Shown here: positions 22,981-35,195 of the stretch, piece after piece
Layout of the letters: each line of letters starts with the position of its first letter
Position numbering within the stretch: position 1 is the stretch's first letter
DNA from: Collybia mongolica
Taxonomy: Eukaryota > Basidiomycota > Agaricomycetes > Agaricales > Clitocybaceae
Reading direction: 5' to 3'
DNA length: 64,000 bases
Assembly (NCBI GenBank): GCA_013420905.1
Contig: JAAXNY010000008.1
Span: forward strand, 1,240,001 to 1,304,000
The notes under the pieces: model-generated
What the model saw: the letters and a program-made list of their open reading frames with translations, nothing else
What the model was told of the DNA's origin: nothing
The model's database searches: none
Made by a program: the position numbers and the translations under genes

Positions 22981-23923
22981 CAACACTTCTTGATCTTTTA
23001 CCACCACCATCCGACCATGGGAATTCGTCCCTCCTGCACTAGGTTGTCCCTAAACTACCTAACACCTCATCCCTAATTGACATTGCCTTTCATCAGACCA
23101 CTCTTTTGGCCTGGGCCACAATCCTTTTACACCATATCCAAATTTCTAACTTATCAGAGCTGATCCTGACTATCTGCAGGGTCATCTCATTTTGCCTGTA
23201 CTGGGGGCTTCACTAATCTGTTCACATCCACCTCATCAACTACCAGGCCACACAAGGTCACCACAACTCTCGTACTCTGCTTCACACAGGTCCTTAGGGA
23301 GCGTCACTGCCAACATTTTCAATGATTTATTCATACTTGCTTAACCACTACACCCAAATACAAAAGGAGGAAGGGGTCTGGCCCCCGATCAGCTACTGTC
23401 CCTGCACAGAGCACACCTCTTGGGGAGAATGCCAGTTTATTGTCCAATGGTGGGATTTGGCAGCCTCATTTTGGAGGGGAGTCATCACTTTGGGAGAGCG
23501 GTGTGGAACAGGGGGGAAAGTAATAGGGGGGATTCAGGAGAGGGGAGCAGGTTTGAGGTATGGGTTGTTCATTTAGATTGGACATTTATCTTTGACACTG
23601 GGGGGGAGTAATGGGTTTCCAGGGCGACCTGAAAATACCAGGAGGGGAGTGGAACAGGGTACCAATGTGAAGGGAGGGGACCATGCCCCGACAAGCAAAG
23701 GCAAACCTTTAAGGCACTGGGAGGTTCAGACATGGTACAGTACAATACCGTTGGACTGCAGGTATCCTCAGTCTAGACCTGTAATATGACCTGGAGAGCA
23801 ACTTAGTGTACAGCTCCACCCTGATGGCCCATTACAGATTACTTAGTGGTAATAGGTGTTTATGCCTGCATGTAGCTGGGTCAAACCCACATGTGCTTAA
23901 TATTATTATATGACAAAAAAAAA
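22981..23923 (+). mobile_element. Poly-A-tailed retro-insertion with ~15-bp target duplication
   Basis: AAAGTCACCTGCCTC stands at 22966-22980 and again at 23924-23938. The insert ends in an A run (23915-23926) directly before the second copy. The paralogous site at about 35752-35765 has one copy and no insert. These are the marks of target-primed (LINE-type) retroposition. The body has more C, G and CpG than the Helitron around it. Frames at 23322-23576 are short and unrecognised. It may be a 5'-truncated LINE, a SINE-like unit or a retrocopy of a host transcript. Confidence 0.82.
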
Positions 23924-24299
23924 AAAGTCACCTGCCTCACAACAAACATAATCACCTGCTTTACAGCACAGGATAACCCCAACTAAAGTGGACTAAATTC
24001 AACAAATATTATCTGTTATCCTTAACTTTTTTGTGTATGTATATTGCCTGACAAGTTTCAGATGCTCAACTAAAACAGTAAAATAGGTATTTAAATGGCA
24101 CTACTGCTTATAAAATTACAAATCAAGAATATACAGACAAACATGGAAATGACTTTACCTAATCAATTCTGCCATCAAGCCTTTAATCAATGCAATGTAT
24201 TCTAAGATTACAAATCCTGTTTTAAAACCTGATACATTATACACTAAAAAAAACTCTTCCAAAATACTGGAAATAATTCCTGGAAATGCTAAGGTATGC

Positions 24300-24420
24300 A
24301 TACCACATTATAAATTCTATTGCACATGACAGAATTGATGGAGCCACAGCAATGTACCCCAATTGAATACTTGAACTCTATCCATGGATCAGAGCTACCT
24401 CTTTCTAAGCTTACTTGGGT
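24300..24420 (+). pseudogene. Helitron helicase remnant, H4 copy
   Basis: A short frame reads TPIEYLNSIHGSELPLSKLT, the stretch just before the last helicase motifs in Helitron proteins. No long frame remains on either side. Confidence 0.65.
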
Positions 24421-25214
24421 GGAGTGGGCCAACACACTGTGTGGCAGGTACTTGTTCTTTATTTCTTTTCTTAGGAGAAATAAGTCCATTCCACATTCAG
24501 GAAGTTGTAAATGGCTAGAAACAATGTAGATGATAGTCTATAGAGGTCATGTGACCCTGGGAAAATGTTACCAAGCAAACAAGCAATGCCTGTGCACAAA
24601 AACCATCAGAACTTACTTTTCCCAGGATCATGGACACTAAATGAGCATTCAGATTGTTGTCATGTATTTGGTATGCTTATGTGATGAATAGATCATGTGA
24701 CATATGTCAATAAATAGAGAATTCAATCCTCTTTGTATTTCAGGTAAATATAGTAGTAGTTGTTGATTTTTCCAATGTTTAGGATAATTTCCCACAAGGG
24801 TCATGTTTGGTAAGGGTCATTGTTGTTATAAGATGTTTGTTCATCTTTGGTATAATACACAGACCTTCAAAACTAGCTGAATCTGGACATTTCTAATATT
24901 TCACTCAAAATAGACTGTGGGAAAAATGTGCTCAACAAGGAAATTGTAGAGCCATGTTTGTACATTCCAAACATATAAAAACAAAGTTAATAGCTTTACT
25001 GGTTATGGAGAAAATCACAAAATAAATTTTGAAACACAACACTTTGAAATATTAGATATGCATAATTTTGATGGCATCATCAAAGGCATTATGTAAGCAT
25101 CCCAAATACATGCAAATTATGTCACAATACTTTGTATTTGTGGAGAAATGCTGTAAAAAAGCCATAAGAGAAGAAAAATCCCATTATGGAAATATTTTCC
25201 TGCAGTGTTGAAAT

Positions 25215-25241
25215 ATGAATGAATGAATGAATGAATGAATC
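25215..25241. repeat. (GAAT)n microsatellite
   Basis: About six tandem copies of GAAT within Helitron H4. Confidence 0.9.
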
Positions 25242-26218
25242 ACCTTTCTGCCTGAAAACTGGGTTGATAAAGAACTCGTCTTTAATAAACTAAAGAACTC
25301 ATAATATTTAAAGTAACTGGAATCCAGTGCAAATGATCAAATGAAATAGTGTAATTGATTAAAAGAAAATATAATGGGTAGAAACATTGATTTCAAGAAT
25401 TTGAGAAGAACTGATATTTGTTAAATTAAGCCAATGATAATTACCTTTTCATGATGGATTATGTATGGCAACTAACAAATGTGGTAGGATAATAACTATA
25501 AAATTTTGAATCTGACCTTAGACTATTTGTATCTACTGTTTGAGTTACAGTTCTACCAAGTTATATATACATGATTGTTTATCTGCAAAGGGGAAATATA
25601 GACATAATTATGGCAATAACACAAATATGGATGTGCAAGAGTAGGTTTGTAAAACCAGGAAGACAGGGTAAAATAGGATATAACAATAATGCATAAGTTG
25701 GTTGACCAACTGCTGGATTGGAATAGTAAAGGGCCATATCTGAAAGCAGGACTGAGGTGATATTATGAAAATTGTAGGTATAGGAAGTACATATCTCCTT
25801 AACAGCCATGGAATGGATATTTATAATATATGCCATTTGTTATATGGATACAGCATGCTGTAGTATCACCACCCCACCACTCATGGTGACCATTTACTAC
25901 TGTTTATTTACCAGTTGTTTACCATTTAGATAGGTGGTCAGTAAACTAAACAGAAATGGTAAACAGTAAACAAAATAAAACAATTGGAATCTTAAGAGAT
26001 AAAGCCCAGTGAAAGTCGATCATGCGCTGGACTGGGCTGATCTGCACAGCCCAGATAGAATCTGGGATGGTGTGGGAACTTCTGAGCTTTTATTGCTCCG
26101 CTCAGAAACGAAGCTCAGTAGCTGCGTGGACGCACGTCGCGCGCCACCAATGTCAAGTCACTTGTAGTTTTGTACTGCTTTTTATCTAAAACCTAACGCG
26201 AGCCTGCGTGATTCAACT

Positions 26219-29200
26219 ATGAGTGAGAAAGCTCCCAAGCCAAAGCAACCATGTTACTGTCCCAAATGCCAAGGTGCCGTTGTTAACAGAAGGACATTTC
26301 TCAACCACGCAAAACTCTACACACAGCGGCCTGGAGCTGAAGGAATAACGGGCTACAGAGAATGGGCTACCTCCGGGGCTGGAGGTTCTGCAGGTGGACA
26401 AGGGGATTTTGAGATGTCTAATGAGGATGAAGAACAAGATGAAGAAGCCAGCGATGGTGATACGGATACCGGAACGAATGCAAGACCCTCCAAGCGAATT
26501 TGCAATCGAGATCAAGAACCTAACATAGTTCCTGTGCGTTATAGCCTAATAGAATGTATTATTTCTTTGGTACCCATACTAAAATTTACCACAAATAACT
26601 CCAGGACGATCTCAATCAGCCTGAGTTACCACCCAAACAGGATTTTGAGCACGAAGTAGACTTTGATGATATTTACATTGTAAGACCACTTTTTTTTTTC
26701 TTCTTTCAAGTCGGTGTATCAACTCTTATTTAAATAAAAAAACAGCCTGAGCCTGCACAAGTCAACTACGAGGCGGCGTTGCAGCACAATCCTGAACCCG
26801 CAAATCAGGAAGATGAACTCGATGCACAAAACAATGATTTAGCTGCCGAGGGTCCTATTATTGATGTGGATGAGCTACGAGAATTGCAGAATGATATTGA
26901 ACAGGAACAGGCTGCCCAACTCCATGCTCTTCTGAATCCAGTGCCTGTAGCCGATGACGAACAACCCCAAGAACCAGCCATAGATCTGCCTCCAATTCAT
27001 TCACGGATAGAGCACCTCAGGATCGCCCAACAATTTATCCAAGAAATAAAGGAAGCGACCCTTGACAACGGAAAACTAGGTGAAGAAGCGCTCAAACATC
27101 TTCGAACTCCAGACCAAGGTCCTGTGGATATTTCTGATCCGGATACTCGGCTAGCCCTCGATATGTTCATGGCCTGCAACAATACATCAGAGCAAACATA
27201 CACTGATTTCCGTAGTTCGTTCCTCCGTCGGTTCCTGGAACTTGCGGATACAGTGTTAACTTACAACGGGGTGAAAATGCTGGTTGCAAAAATTACTGGT
27301 GTCATTTCAATTCCTGACGATATGTGTATCAATTCCTGCCATGCATTTACTGGACCATTTGCAGACCGTGACACCTGCTTCTACTGCTCGGAGCCTCGAT
27401 ACGACCCTATTGAATTGGCGAAATCAGGAAAACAAGTCCCTCGAAAGGAAGCATGTACAATTCCAATTGGCCCGCAGGTTCAGGCTCTTCGACGCTCAGA
27501 CGATGGATCGGAATCTTCAAAATATAGAGAGCTAAAGACGCGGGAAATCCTTAAAATTCAGAAGGCAATCAATGAAGGTAATGATGCTGAATTTGTCTAC
27601 GATGATATCCTCTGCGGAAACAACTTTCTGGACTTGGACGACGAGTTGAAGCTCTCTGGCAATGACACAACTGTGATATTCTCTTTCGATGGTGCCCGAC
27701 TCTATCAAAACAAGAAATCTGACACCTGGATTGCTGTTTGGATTATTTGTGAGTATAATCCAAAGACTCGTTATAAAAAGCGACATGTTCTCCCAGCTTG
27801 TATAATTCCTGGGCCCAACAAGCCTAAAAATTCTGACTCCTTCACCTTCCGATCTTTCCATCATTTGTCTGCAATCCAGCGCGAGAACAATAACGCCGGG
27901 GTCTATGTATGGGACAGCACACAAAACAAGCTAATTTTGTCGCGTGTAGTTCACCTTCTTACCACTGCAGATGCGGTGGGACTTGTTGAGGTGGATGGGC
28001 GTGTTGGTCACCATGGCACTAAAGGGTGCCGTATCGGATGCCCTATGATAGGACGACACAAGGCATCTAGTGGTCACTATTATGCAGTTCATTTGCGACC
28101 ATTTGGGGAAATTTCCGCTGACTGCAATCACCCTGACTTTGACTTTCAACAAGCCAGAGAAATTGAACGCGAATCTGCCAAGGTCTATCAAGAAAATGTC
28201 AAAATAATTATGAATTCACGGGATCAGAACGACTACGAACGGAACCGGAAGCTAACAGGGCTGTCAAAGCCATCCATAATTAGTGGACTACTCTACACTA
28301 TTCCACCTCCAATGTGCTTTTCCCTCGATCTCATGCATCTCTCTATAAACCTCGGTGAGCTTCTAATTCCACTTTGGCGTGGTATGCTAAAGTGCGAATC
28401 AACTGACAATAAGGTAACTTGGGACTGGGCGACCTTAACTGGAGATGTCTGGCAGGTGCATGGGAAACTTGTCGCAGAAGCAACTCTTTACTTTCCTTCA
28501 TCCTTTCACCGTCCTCCTAGAAATCCTGCCGAAAAAATCTCCAGTGGATACAAGGCGACCGAATACTTTCATTATCTCTTTGGACTTGGACCTGGATTCT
28601 TTCGCGCTGTCCTTCCTGCAAAGTATTGGAGAAACTTTTGCAAACTTGTTCGTGGTTTTCGAACAATGACTCAGCGACGCATTACCGGGCCTCAGATACG
28701 TGAAGCACATTCCTATCTCATTCAATTTGTGCAAGAGTATGAGAACCTTTATTATCAACGTCGTATGGATCGCATACACCTTTGCCGACCATGTCTACAC
28801 ACACTCATTCACGTCGGTCCGGAAGTTAGCCGTATTGGGCCTGGAACATACATCAGCCAGTATACAATGGAACGAGCAATTGGAGATCTGGGACAACAGA
28901 TCAGACAGCCGTCAAATCCTTTTGCAAATCTCTGCCAAATTGCGCTACAACGTTCCCAAATCAATGCACTGAAATCCATGTGTCCAGAGCTCGACAAAGA
29001 CACTAATAATTCATTGCCTGTGTACTCCCATGACAATGGCAATGGCTACATATTTCTTGTTCCAAGACAGAAAAGACCAACAGTGTTGCAAGGTGCTGAG
29101 CGACAGATAGTCGAGGCAGAGTTTCAGAGGTCTCTTCTCAGAAAGTGGGGTCGACTACGTCTGCCAAATGGTCAAATTGCAAGGAGTATATTCTCTGAAG

Positions 29201-29630
29201 GCAGGCGAATGTCTCCAAATACGCGTGTTACACGCAATCTCAAGGTGGTTTACCTTGTTTTAATTATTGGGCTGATATTAACCACGCCCTCCAGCTTTCT
29301 CTTGACAGAAAAATTGAATTTGGCGAGGCTCAGTTCTATTTTCAGCTTGTGGATACAGAAGACGACAATAAATTCACTCCCTACGCACTGGTTTCTATCT
29401 ACGGTCCTCCAGATGCAGATATGCTGGAACAGTCATCCAGAACCCTTTGGGCATGTCCGCATCGTGGATCAGATGGCTTTCGTGTCATACCAATTTCTTC
29501 AATTATTTCGGTAGTTTCCATGCAGCCGCTGCCCCAGTGCCCCGGGGATCCAGAAAACCTATGGTTTGTTGTAGAAAAATCTGGGTTAGATGATACAGAG
29601 CTCACTGGATATGTAGATCCACTGCTATAA
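26219..29630 (+). CDS. Plavaka-type transposase
   Basis: Starts MSEKAPKPKQPCYCPKCQGA with a CPKC...H zinc-finger-like N-terminus typical of these proteins. Introns follow at about 26531-26605 (GTGCGT...CTCCAG) and near 26680-26745, then one 2.4-kb exon. Core motifs: FSFDGARLYQNKKSDTWIA, VLPACIIPGPNKPKN, FRSFHHLSAIQRE, GRVGHHGTKGCRIGC, SFHRPPRNPAEKISSGYKA, TYISQYTMERAIGDLGQQIR. A 50-nt intron at about 29246-29295 joins RNLK to LSLDRKIEFGEAQFYFQ, and the end reads VVEKSGLDDTELTGYVDPLL. No premature stop once the introns are removed. Assigned from recalled family motifs of Agaricomycete Plavaka (CACTA-related) elements. Confidence 0.88.
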
Positions 29631-29955
29631 TGTAAGACAATGCTCGTTTCATTAAGCTCTCTGCTGATTACCAGACAAGTTTTTGAAATCCGGTCAAGTC
29701 TTCTACATCAGTTATCTTGATTGAGCTGTTGATTGAATTTAGGTGGAATACATTATACAATGGTATAATATCTATAGGACAATACACAAGTAGCAAAACA
29801 TAAATAACCTCTCTCAATTGCTTAGAACAGTGTCGACGCAACCATCATATTGCCCTATGAGTGAAGAAGGTCGTGCCAAACACACACAAATCGGGACTTC
29901 TGAAAGGAGCATGAACGCGTCGATGCGTTTTCTTCCTTGCTACTTCAATATTATT

Positions 29956-32210
29956 ATGGCTTATAATTCCAACTATTCCTCCACTGACTATGATAAAACA
30001 TTCACAGAACAGCTGAATTCACCCTTAACTAACTTTGTTCATCACAGTAACACAAATCAGCCAAGAAATGACGCATATCAGTACCGGCCTGAAAATCATC
30101 CTGTGAGCCACCCTCAATCAGGATTTTGTCTCTTGAATTTTACTTACGGTAGCCATAGCTACGTTGTTCGTCGTCTCGTGGCCGCCAAAATACCTCTGTC
30201 CCGCCCTTCGTTCCCCAACACGATCTGCAGGACATTATCCGCAATGCAACTCATTTCACACTCATGGCAGCAGGGAACGAAGCCCATACAGGCATATTCA
30301 ATGATTATATGCGTATAAAGTACCAATTCGAGGCACAAAAGTTGGTCGCAGTTTATTTATCAGTTTACCAGCGCATATATGCCAATAAATCAAACATTAT
30401 CCCTATCAGGGAACTCTTTTCTGAGCTCAAAGAACAGCTCAAAGAATCTCAACGCTTGACCCAGAATTCATCCCTGTTACGAGCGCTCAACGAGGACACT
30501 AACAATCAGTCATCGAGCAGAACATCCACCGAACGGCCCACTATTAAGATTCCGCCGGCTCTGCATACTGAAGACAAAGAAGATCACCCTGAAGTCCGGT
30601 TTTGGAATAAGAAGGAGTGGTCTGATTTTGAAACACGCGCGACAATGCGCAACGACATGGTCAACAAGTTCGGGTTTCTCTGCGACGAGTCTGGCAAGCG
30701 CGTTTCCTGGGACAGACTTGAGGAAATGACAGACCTCGCCAAGGTTACATGGAACGAACTGTATCACTGGCGTCTCGACCCGACAACCTGGACGAAGAGA
30801 AACGAGCAAGCATCACAATACTTTAGCGCGACCATGGGCAAAAAATTCCCCGAGTTCCGCTGGTGTCAGGGAGACTGGAAGCTCAACGAGTTTGCGAAGT
30901 TCCGGTATCCCGACTGGAAGCGTTATTACCGCCAGCCGGGTGTTTTGAGCCGTAAGTGGTGTCCTTCATTTCGTTCTCTTATCCACTCTTACCATATAGA
31001 TGTAGGTGACAGGCCATCGAAAGGCAAACGCAAAGCAGATGAAGATGCTCTCAGCACTACGAATCAACCAAAGAGAAAACGACGGAACAACACAATACCG
31101 CCAAGTGGCCCCATCATCGACCTTTGTAGCGACGGTGATGCTGCTCCCGCTCCTTCTAGCTGCGATAACGCTTCTGCTAGCTCCTCAATCACCCCATCCT
31201 CCCACACAGCTCAACAGGCCGCTACTCCAACGGCAACACCGCTTATGTCTTTGGACGTGCCTCCCCCTGGTCGCTCAACTTCCAACTCAAGCCCAGCAGC
31301 AACTGACATGTCCCATTCCTCCTCAACGACTTCGAGCCTGCTTCCTGTAAGGAGTGCAGAAACTGCACCCGAAAATGCGACTTCTACCCCACTGACTCCG
31401 CCAACGGGAGGAGTACCAAGTACGACATCAGCCACTGCTGTGTCTATCACTGTTGGGAGCGGTGGCGTAGCTGAGGAAACCACATTGGTCTGTATTCTTC
31501 CATCGTCCACCACTTTGAGACTTATTCCAGTATCATAGGAACCTCCGCCCATTTTTTTGCCTGCCGGCACTACTCAAGTACCTGACGTTCCATCAATGGC
31601 TAGTTCGCTAGACGGGGAAGCAGCCCAAGTTGCTTGTCCACCTCGTCGGGTTCGGGTAATGTCGCAGTCACTTGTCTGTTCTTCCCTATATCTGTTCTGA
31701 CTTACCCTATACCGAAGATGAACCCGCTGTATGTTTCACTTGATTTATTGCTATCCTATGTTTGCTTCGTGCTAACTGGTTTCTTCAGCGCCGGCCTCTC
31801 GATCCCGAGACCTGCATCTGAGGTCTCCCAGCCTGAATCTGCAATCCAGTCCTTTTCGACAGCTGCCCCGCCGAAGCCCAAGAGGGGCGGCAAGTTGATG
31901 AAGGCATCGGAGACTTTATTGACTGCCCAGTAAGTGCAATGCCCAATTCACTGACATTTGACTAACACATTATTCAGAAATCTTTATGCAATCGATTATT
32001 TGAAGGAGCATGCTGAAGAACCCATTACGGTCGCCCAATTTAGGGACATTTACAAGCAGCTTGATTCGGCAACTATAAAGGCGAGCTCACTCTCTTTCCA
32101 TACACTACGCTCACTCACCATCTCGATGACAGCGTTACGAAGAACTGAGCAAAGAAAAGAAAGCCGCCACTGCAGCGAAGATAATGTCTCCGAGCGAGGG
32201 TAGTTCATAA
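29956..32210 (+). CDS. Accessory gene of the Plavaka-type element, function unknown
   Basis: Five or six exons rejoin into one frame. ATG at 29956 (MAYNSNYSS) is preferred, but ATG at 29857 is possible. The first intron (GTGAGC...CCATAG) joins PENHP to LRCSSSRG. A helical region follows (NDYMRIKYQFEAQKLVAVYL, ELFSELKEQLKESQ). Next comes an aromatic, charged region (VRFWNKKEWSDFETRATM; KKFPEFRWCQGDWKLNEFAK; FRYPDWKRYYRQ), then basic KGKRKAD and KRKRR (nuclear-signal-like). IIDLCSDGD resembles a SUMO-interacting motif. A Ser/Thr/Pro-rich tail ends in GGKLMKASETLLTAQNLYAI and EELSKEKKAATAAKIMSPSE. The last intron is GC-AG. All joins keep frame, so the protein seems maintained. A partner of the transposase in end binding or nuclear targeting is a guess. 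Confidence 0.7.
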
Positions 32211-32640
32211 ACGGTGTGTAACTGTCATAATTACCAATTACCCAATGTACTTCATGTCGGTTTCTAGCAATACGACACTTACAGGTGACTGGGACAATCA
32301 GGAGGACAAGGAAACAGCTGCCTAGAATGTAGACCACTAGAGGCTCGGAAGGACGCGGAAAGGCACGGTTTGGCTCAGATAAACCGCTCATTAGCACGCG
32401 CAGATGTATTCAGTAGAAATTCTGCAATTACACGTAATTCTCAGATCACCCCAGATCCACTCATACGAGAGCAGGAGTTTCTGTAGTATCCGTAAAACAG
32501 AACAAACGCGTTGCGCAGATCGCCCAACATTTGCAGAAAAAAATCTGCAGATGGTAAATTTTTGTGGTTGTCTGTGTTTACCTGGAAGCTCGACTCAGCT
32601 CAGATATTCCCAGCCCAGCTCATGACCGACTTTCACTGGG
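32211..32640. other. Right subterminal region and TIR of the Plavaka-type element
   Basis: Non-coding 3' part of the transposon. It ends in the TIR whose complement matches the left end; no other frame supported. Confidence 0.6.
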
Positions 32641-33265
32641 GATAAAGAGTGACTGTAAGTATGATATGGGCTATATGAATCAGATAGAAATAAAAATGGT
32701 AAGCTAAGAGTAGTTTCCAGGTATATGCAATAGGATGCAGTAGGATACCCAGCTCCAAAAAATTTACAAGATAAGGGCAAGAATGGAGGTGCAACTGAAA
32801 TGATATGATGTGGGGTTTATAGGACATTGGGTTATAGGATATGCTGGATATAGTATATAAGATTTCTCCATAAAAGTAAAGTAATGACTGAAAAATTGAG
32901 ATGTGACATATGATAAATATTCCAGGCTGAATGGGGGATCTGGGGGCAGAGCCTCTAGCAACCTGGAAGATCTGTAATGAACCATGGCCCAACACCCAGT
33001 GCCGTGGCATAGCCACAGGCCATAAGCTTGTTGCTTGTTAAAACAATATGGTGTTTTGACCCTGGCTAAGCTGACTAATAGAAAGATGACTAATCAACTT
33101 GCCTCTGCTTCGGGGTTAGGTAAGCTCTGAGTACCTGATCAGTCACATGACTCAAAAACAGCGCACAAAAATATCAATATCAATATTATTATGTATTTAC
33201 CACTCTTGATATTACTTACAAGGAATAACATTGCAATAATAATGGTGGCTATTATCTATAACATA

Positions 33266-35192
33266 TCTGTCTATTATAAAATACAGTTAGTGTGTGAATT
33301 TGATTGTGACTAATCCTGACTAAGCGCTGACTAAGTCTGACAAAGCAACAAAAAGTTGTCTTTTAAGTAGAGCACTGACTAAGGCTGACAAAGCAAGTAA
33401 AGGTGCTTGAGTCACATGCTATGTATGTCACCTCAGCTCACCTACTAAAACCAGTTCAAGTCACCTGCTCAAGCCAGCTCAAGTCACCTGCCTCAAAACA
33501 CAACATGACCACCACATCACATGACCTCCAAAGGGGACTAAGTCAACGAATAACAAATAATACCTATTAACCTTAAGCTGCTTCATAAATTTCAGATGCT
33601 CAAACTGGAGGAAAAAAAAGTATTTAAATGGTGCTACTACCCATAAAATTACAAATCAAAGTAGAACATGGAAAGCATGCAGATAAAAATGGAAATGAGT
33701 TTATCTGAGCAATTTGGTTGTTAATCCATAAATTAACATAAAATATTCTAACACCACAAAGCCTGTTCTAAAATCTGATACATTATATTTTGAAAAAATT
33801 ACTCTCTGTCTAACCCTATCTTTAGAACAATAGGAATCCAGTGCAAATGAGTAAGGGAAATAGTAATACATGGTTGAGAGAAATATTATAGGTAGAAGAA
33901 ACATTGATTCCAAGGATTTTGAATAGAGCTGATCCCTATCAAATTAGAGCAATAATAACTAACTTTTCACATAATAATTTGCAAATGTGATAGGAATTGA
34001 CTACACAATATTGGACAGCATTGTTGCCTTTGATGCAGTCAACTGGCTATTCCAAAATATTAGAGGAGATGATAGAGCCTTTGGTAGGCTAATTATAGTA
34101 TTTGAAGGTGCAGACTGTGGGTGCCTGTCTTATGCACTCCCCACTGTGGGGATGAACTTCAAATACTCAAACTAAAGAAAAATCTGTACTTATATGGTGT
34201 TACTAATGATAAAATGAGACTTTCCAAATGGCAAATTGAAATTGGCCATGGGAAGCTTACAGATGGCAATGGAAATGTCACCTTACCTAGCCACTTTTAT
34301 GATGCTGAGAATACTGTGGAGTCTCTAACTGACACATTATATCCTGACATTGGAAACCCTGTTCTAAAACCTGATACATTTTACCCCGAGAGAGCTATTC
34401 TTTCTGCCAGAAATGGTGATGTTGACTCTCTCAATAAAAAAGTACTGGATATGTTTCCTGGAGATGGCAAGATGTATCACAGTGCAGATTGTATTGCATA
34501 TGAAGGAATTGATGAAGCTGAAGCAATATACCCTGCAATGTATCAGGGCTACCTCTATCTATGTAAGCTAACTTAAAAAGTGGGGTGCCATGTAATGACA
34601 TTGCACAATTTGAACACAGTTGATAGTCTTTACAATGGGTCAAGGGAAATAATAACATGGACAAGCAACCATATTGTAGAAGTATGGTTAATTGGGAGGC
34701 AAAATGATAGGCATAAAGAAATTATCTCAAGATTCCAAATGATGCCATCTAATAGCCTGATAGCTTTTAAATTGGCATGGTCACAACTGCTTTTATAGCT
34801 GGGATTCTGTATGACAATTAACCAATATCAAGGGCACTGATTACACCAAGTTGGACTTGACTTTAGATCTCCTGTAGTTATACATGGGCAGTTTTATATT
34901 GTGATTTCACAGGTAATATTGGTACATGGAATCAAAGCTATGATACCAAATACTGTAGACAATAGGGTCACTTTAACAGTAAAGATGTTCCTTTGGAGTA
35001 GAAGTATTATATGGATTATGATTTGAATAGGGAAAAAAGCCTACATCCAAAATATTGAAATTGAACATAGAATAAAGTATTGAGACTAAGATGGGGGTCT
35101 GGGGGCAGAGCCCCCAGCAAGCTGAAGGTTATGTGATGAAGCTATGGGTGAGCATAAGCAGTGCTGTGGCGTAGCCACAGGCCATAAGCTTG
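33266..35192 (+). mobile_element. Helitron H2 (1.9 kb)
   Basis: 5' TCTGTCTATTATAAAATAC after A at 33265. 3' hairpin GTGGCGTAGCCAC, GGCCATAAGCTTG at 35192. Followed by 3 nt (TCA) and the near-identical 5' end of H3. Carries a decayed helicase. Confidence 0.8.
33990..34800 (+). pseudogene. Decayed Helitron Pif1-type helicase, H2 copy
   Basis: The best preserved of the copies. AFDAVNWLFQNIRGDD, FGRLIIVFEG, then after a frameshift DELQILKLKKNLYLYGVTND, WQIEIGHGKL, SLTDTLYPDIGNPVL, FYPERAILSARNGDVDSLNK, VLDMFPGDGKMYHSADCI. A stop follows, then VGCHVMTLHNLNTVDSLYNG. Frameshifts and stops make it non-functional. Confidence 0.8.
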
Positions 35193-35195
35193 TCA

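Larger units (their letters stand above)
26005..32640 (+). mobile_element. Plavaka-type DNA transposon, apparently complete, two genes
   Basis: TIRs: left starts CCCAGTGAAAGTCGATCATG then CGCTGGACTGGG. The right end, reverse-complemented, starts CCCAGTGAAAGTCGGTCATG then AGCTGGGCTGGG. There is a 7-bp duplication GATAAAG at 25998-26004 and 32641-32647. The host Helitron sequence is uninterrupted in the copy near 19036-19050. It carries an intact transposase (26219-29630) and an intact second gene (29956-32210) in the same direction. CpG-containing, host-like composition against a CpG-poor surround, and near-identical termini indicate a recent insertion. Confidence 0.92.
21056..33030 (+). mobile_element. 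Helitron copy H4, split by three later insertions
   Basis: 5' end TCTGTA (21056-21061) is separated by element H0' from its continuation TATTAAAGTGCC at 22471. 3' end CCATAAGCTTG at 33030 is preceded by the GTGGCATAGCCAC hairpin. Removing H0', the retro-insertion (22981-23938) and the Plavaka-type element (26005-32647) leaves about 3.0 kb, close to the 2.8 kb of H3, which it resembles along its length. Confidence 0.75.

Noticed and set aside
25209..25241. CRISPR-like or regulatory tandem repeat
   Set aside because: Simple GAAT microsatellite with no spacers; eukaryotic context.
32633..33016. 127-codon minus frame and its relatives at 18684-19146 and 37547-38005
   Set aside because: These recurring frames are the 3'-terminal non-coding part of the Helitron family read in translation; they vary freely in frame between copies.
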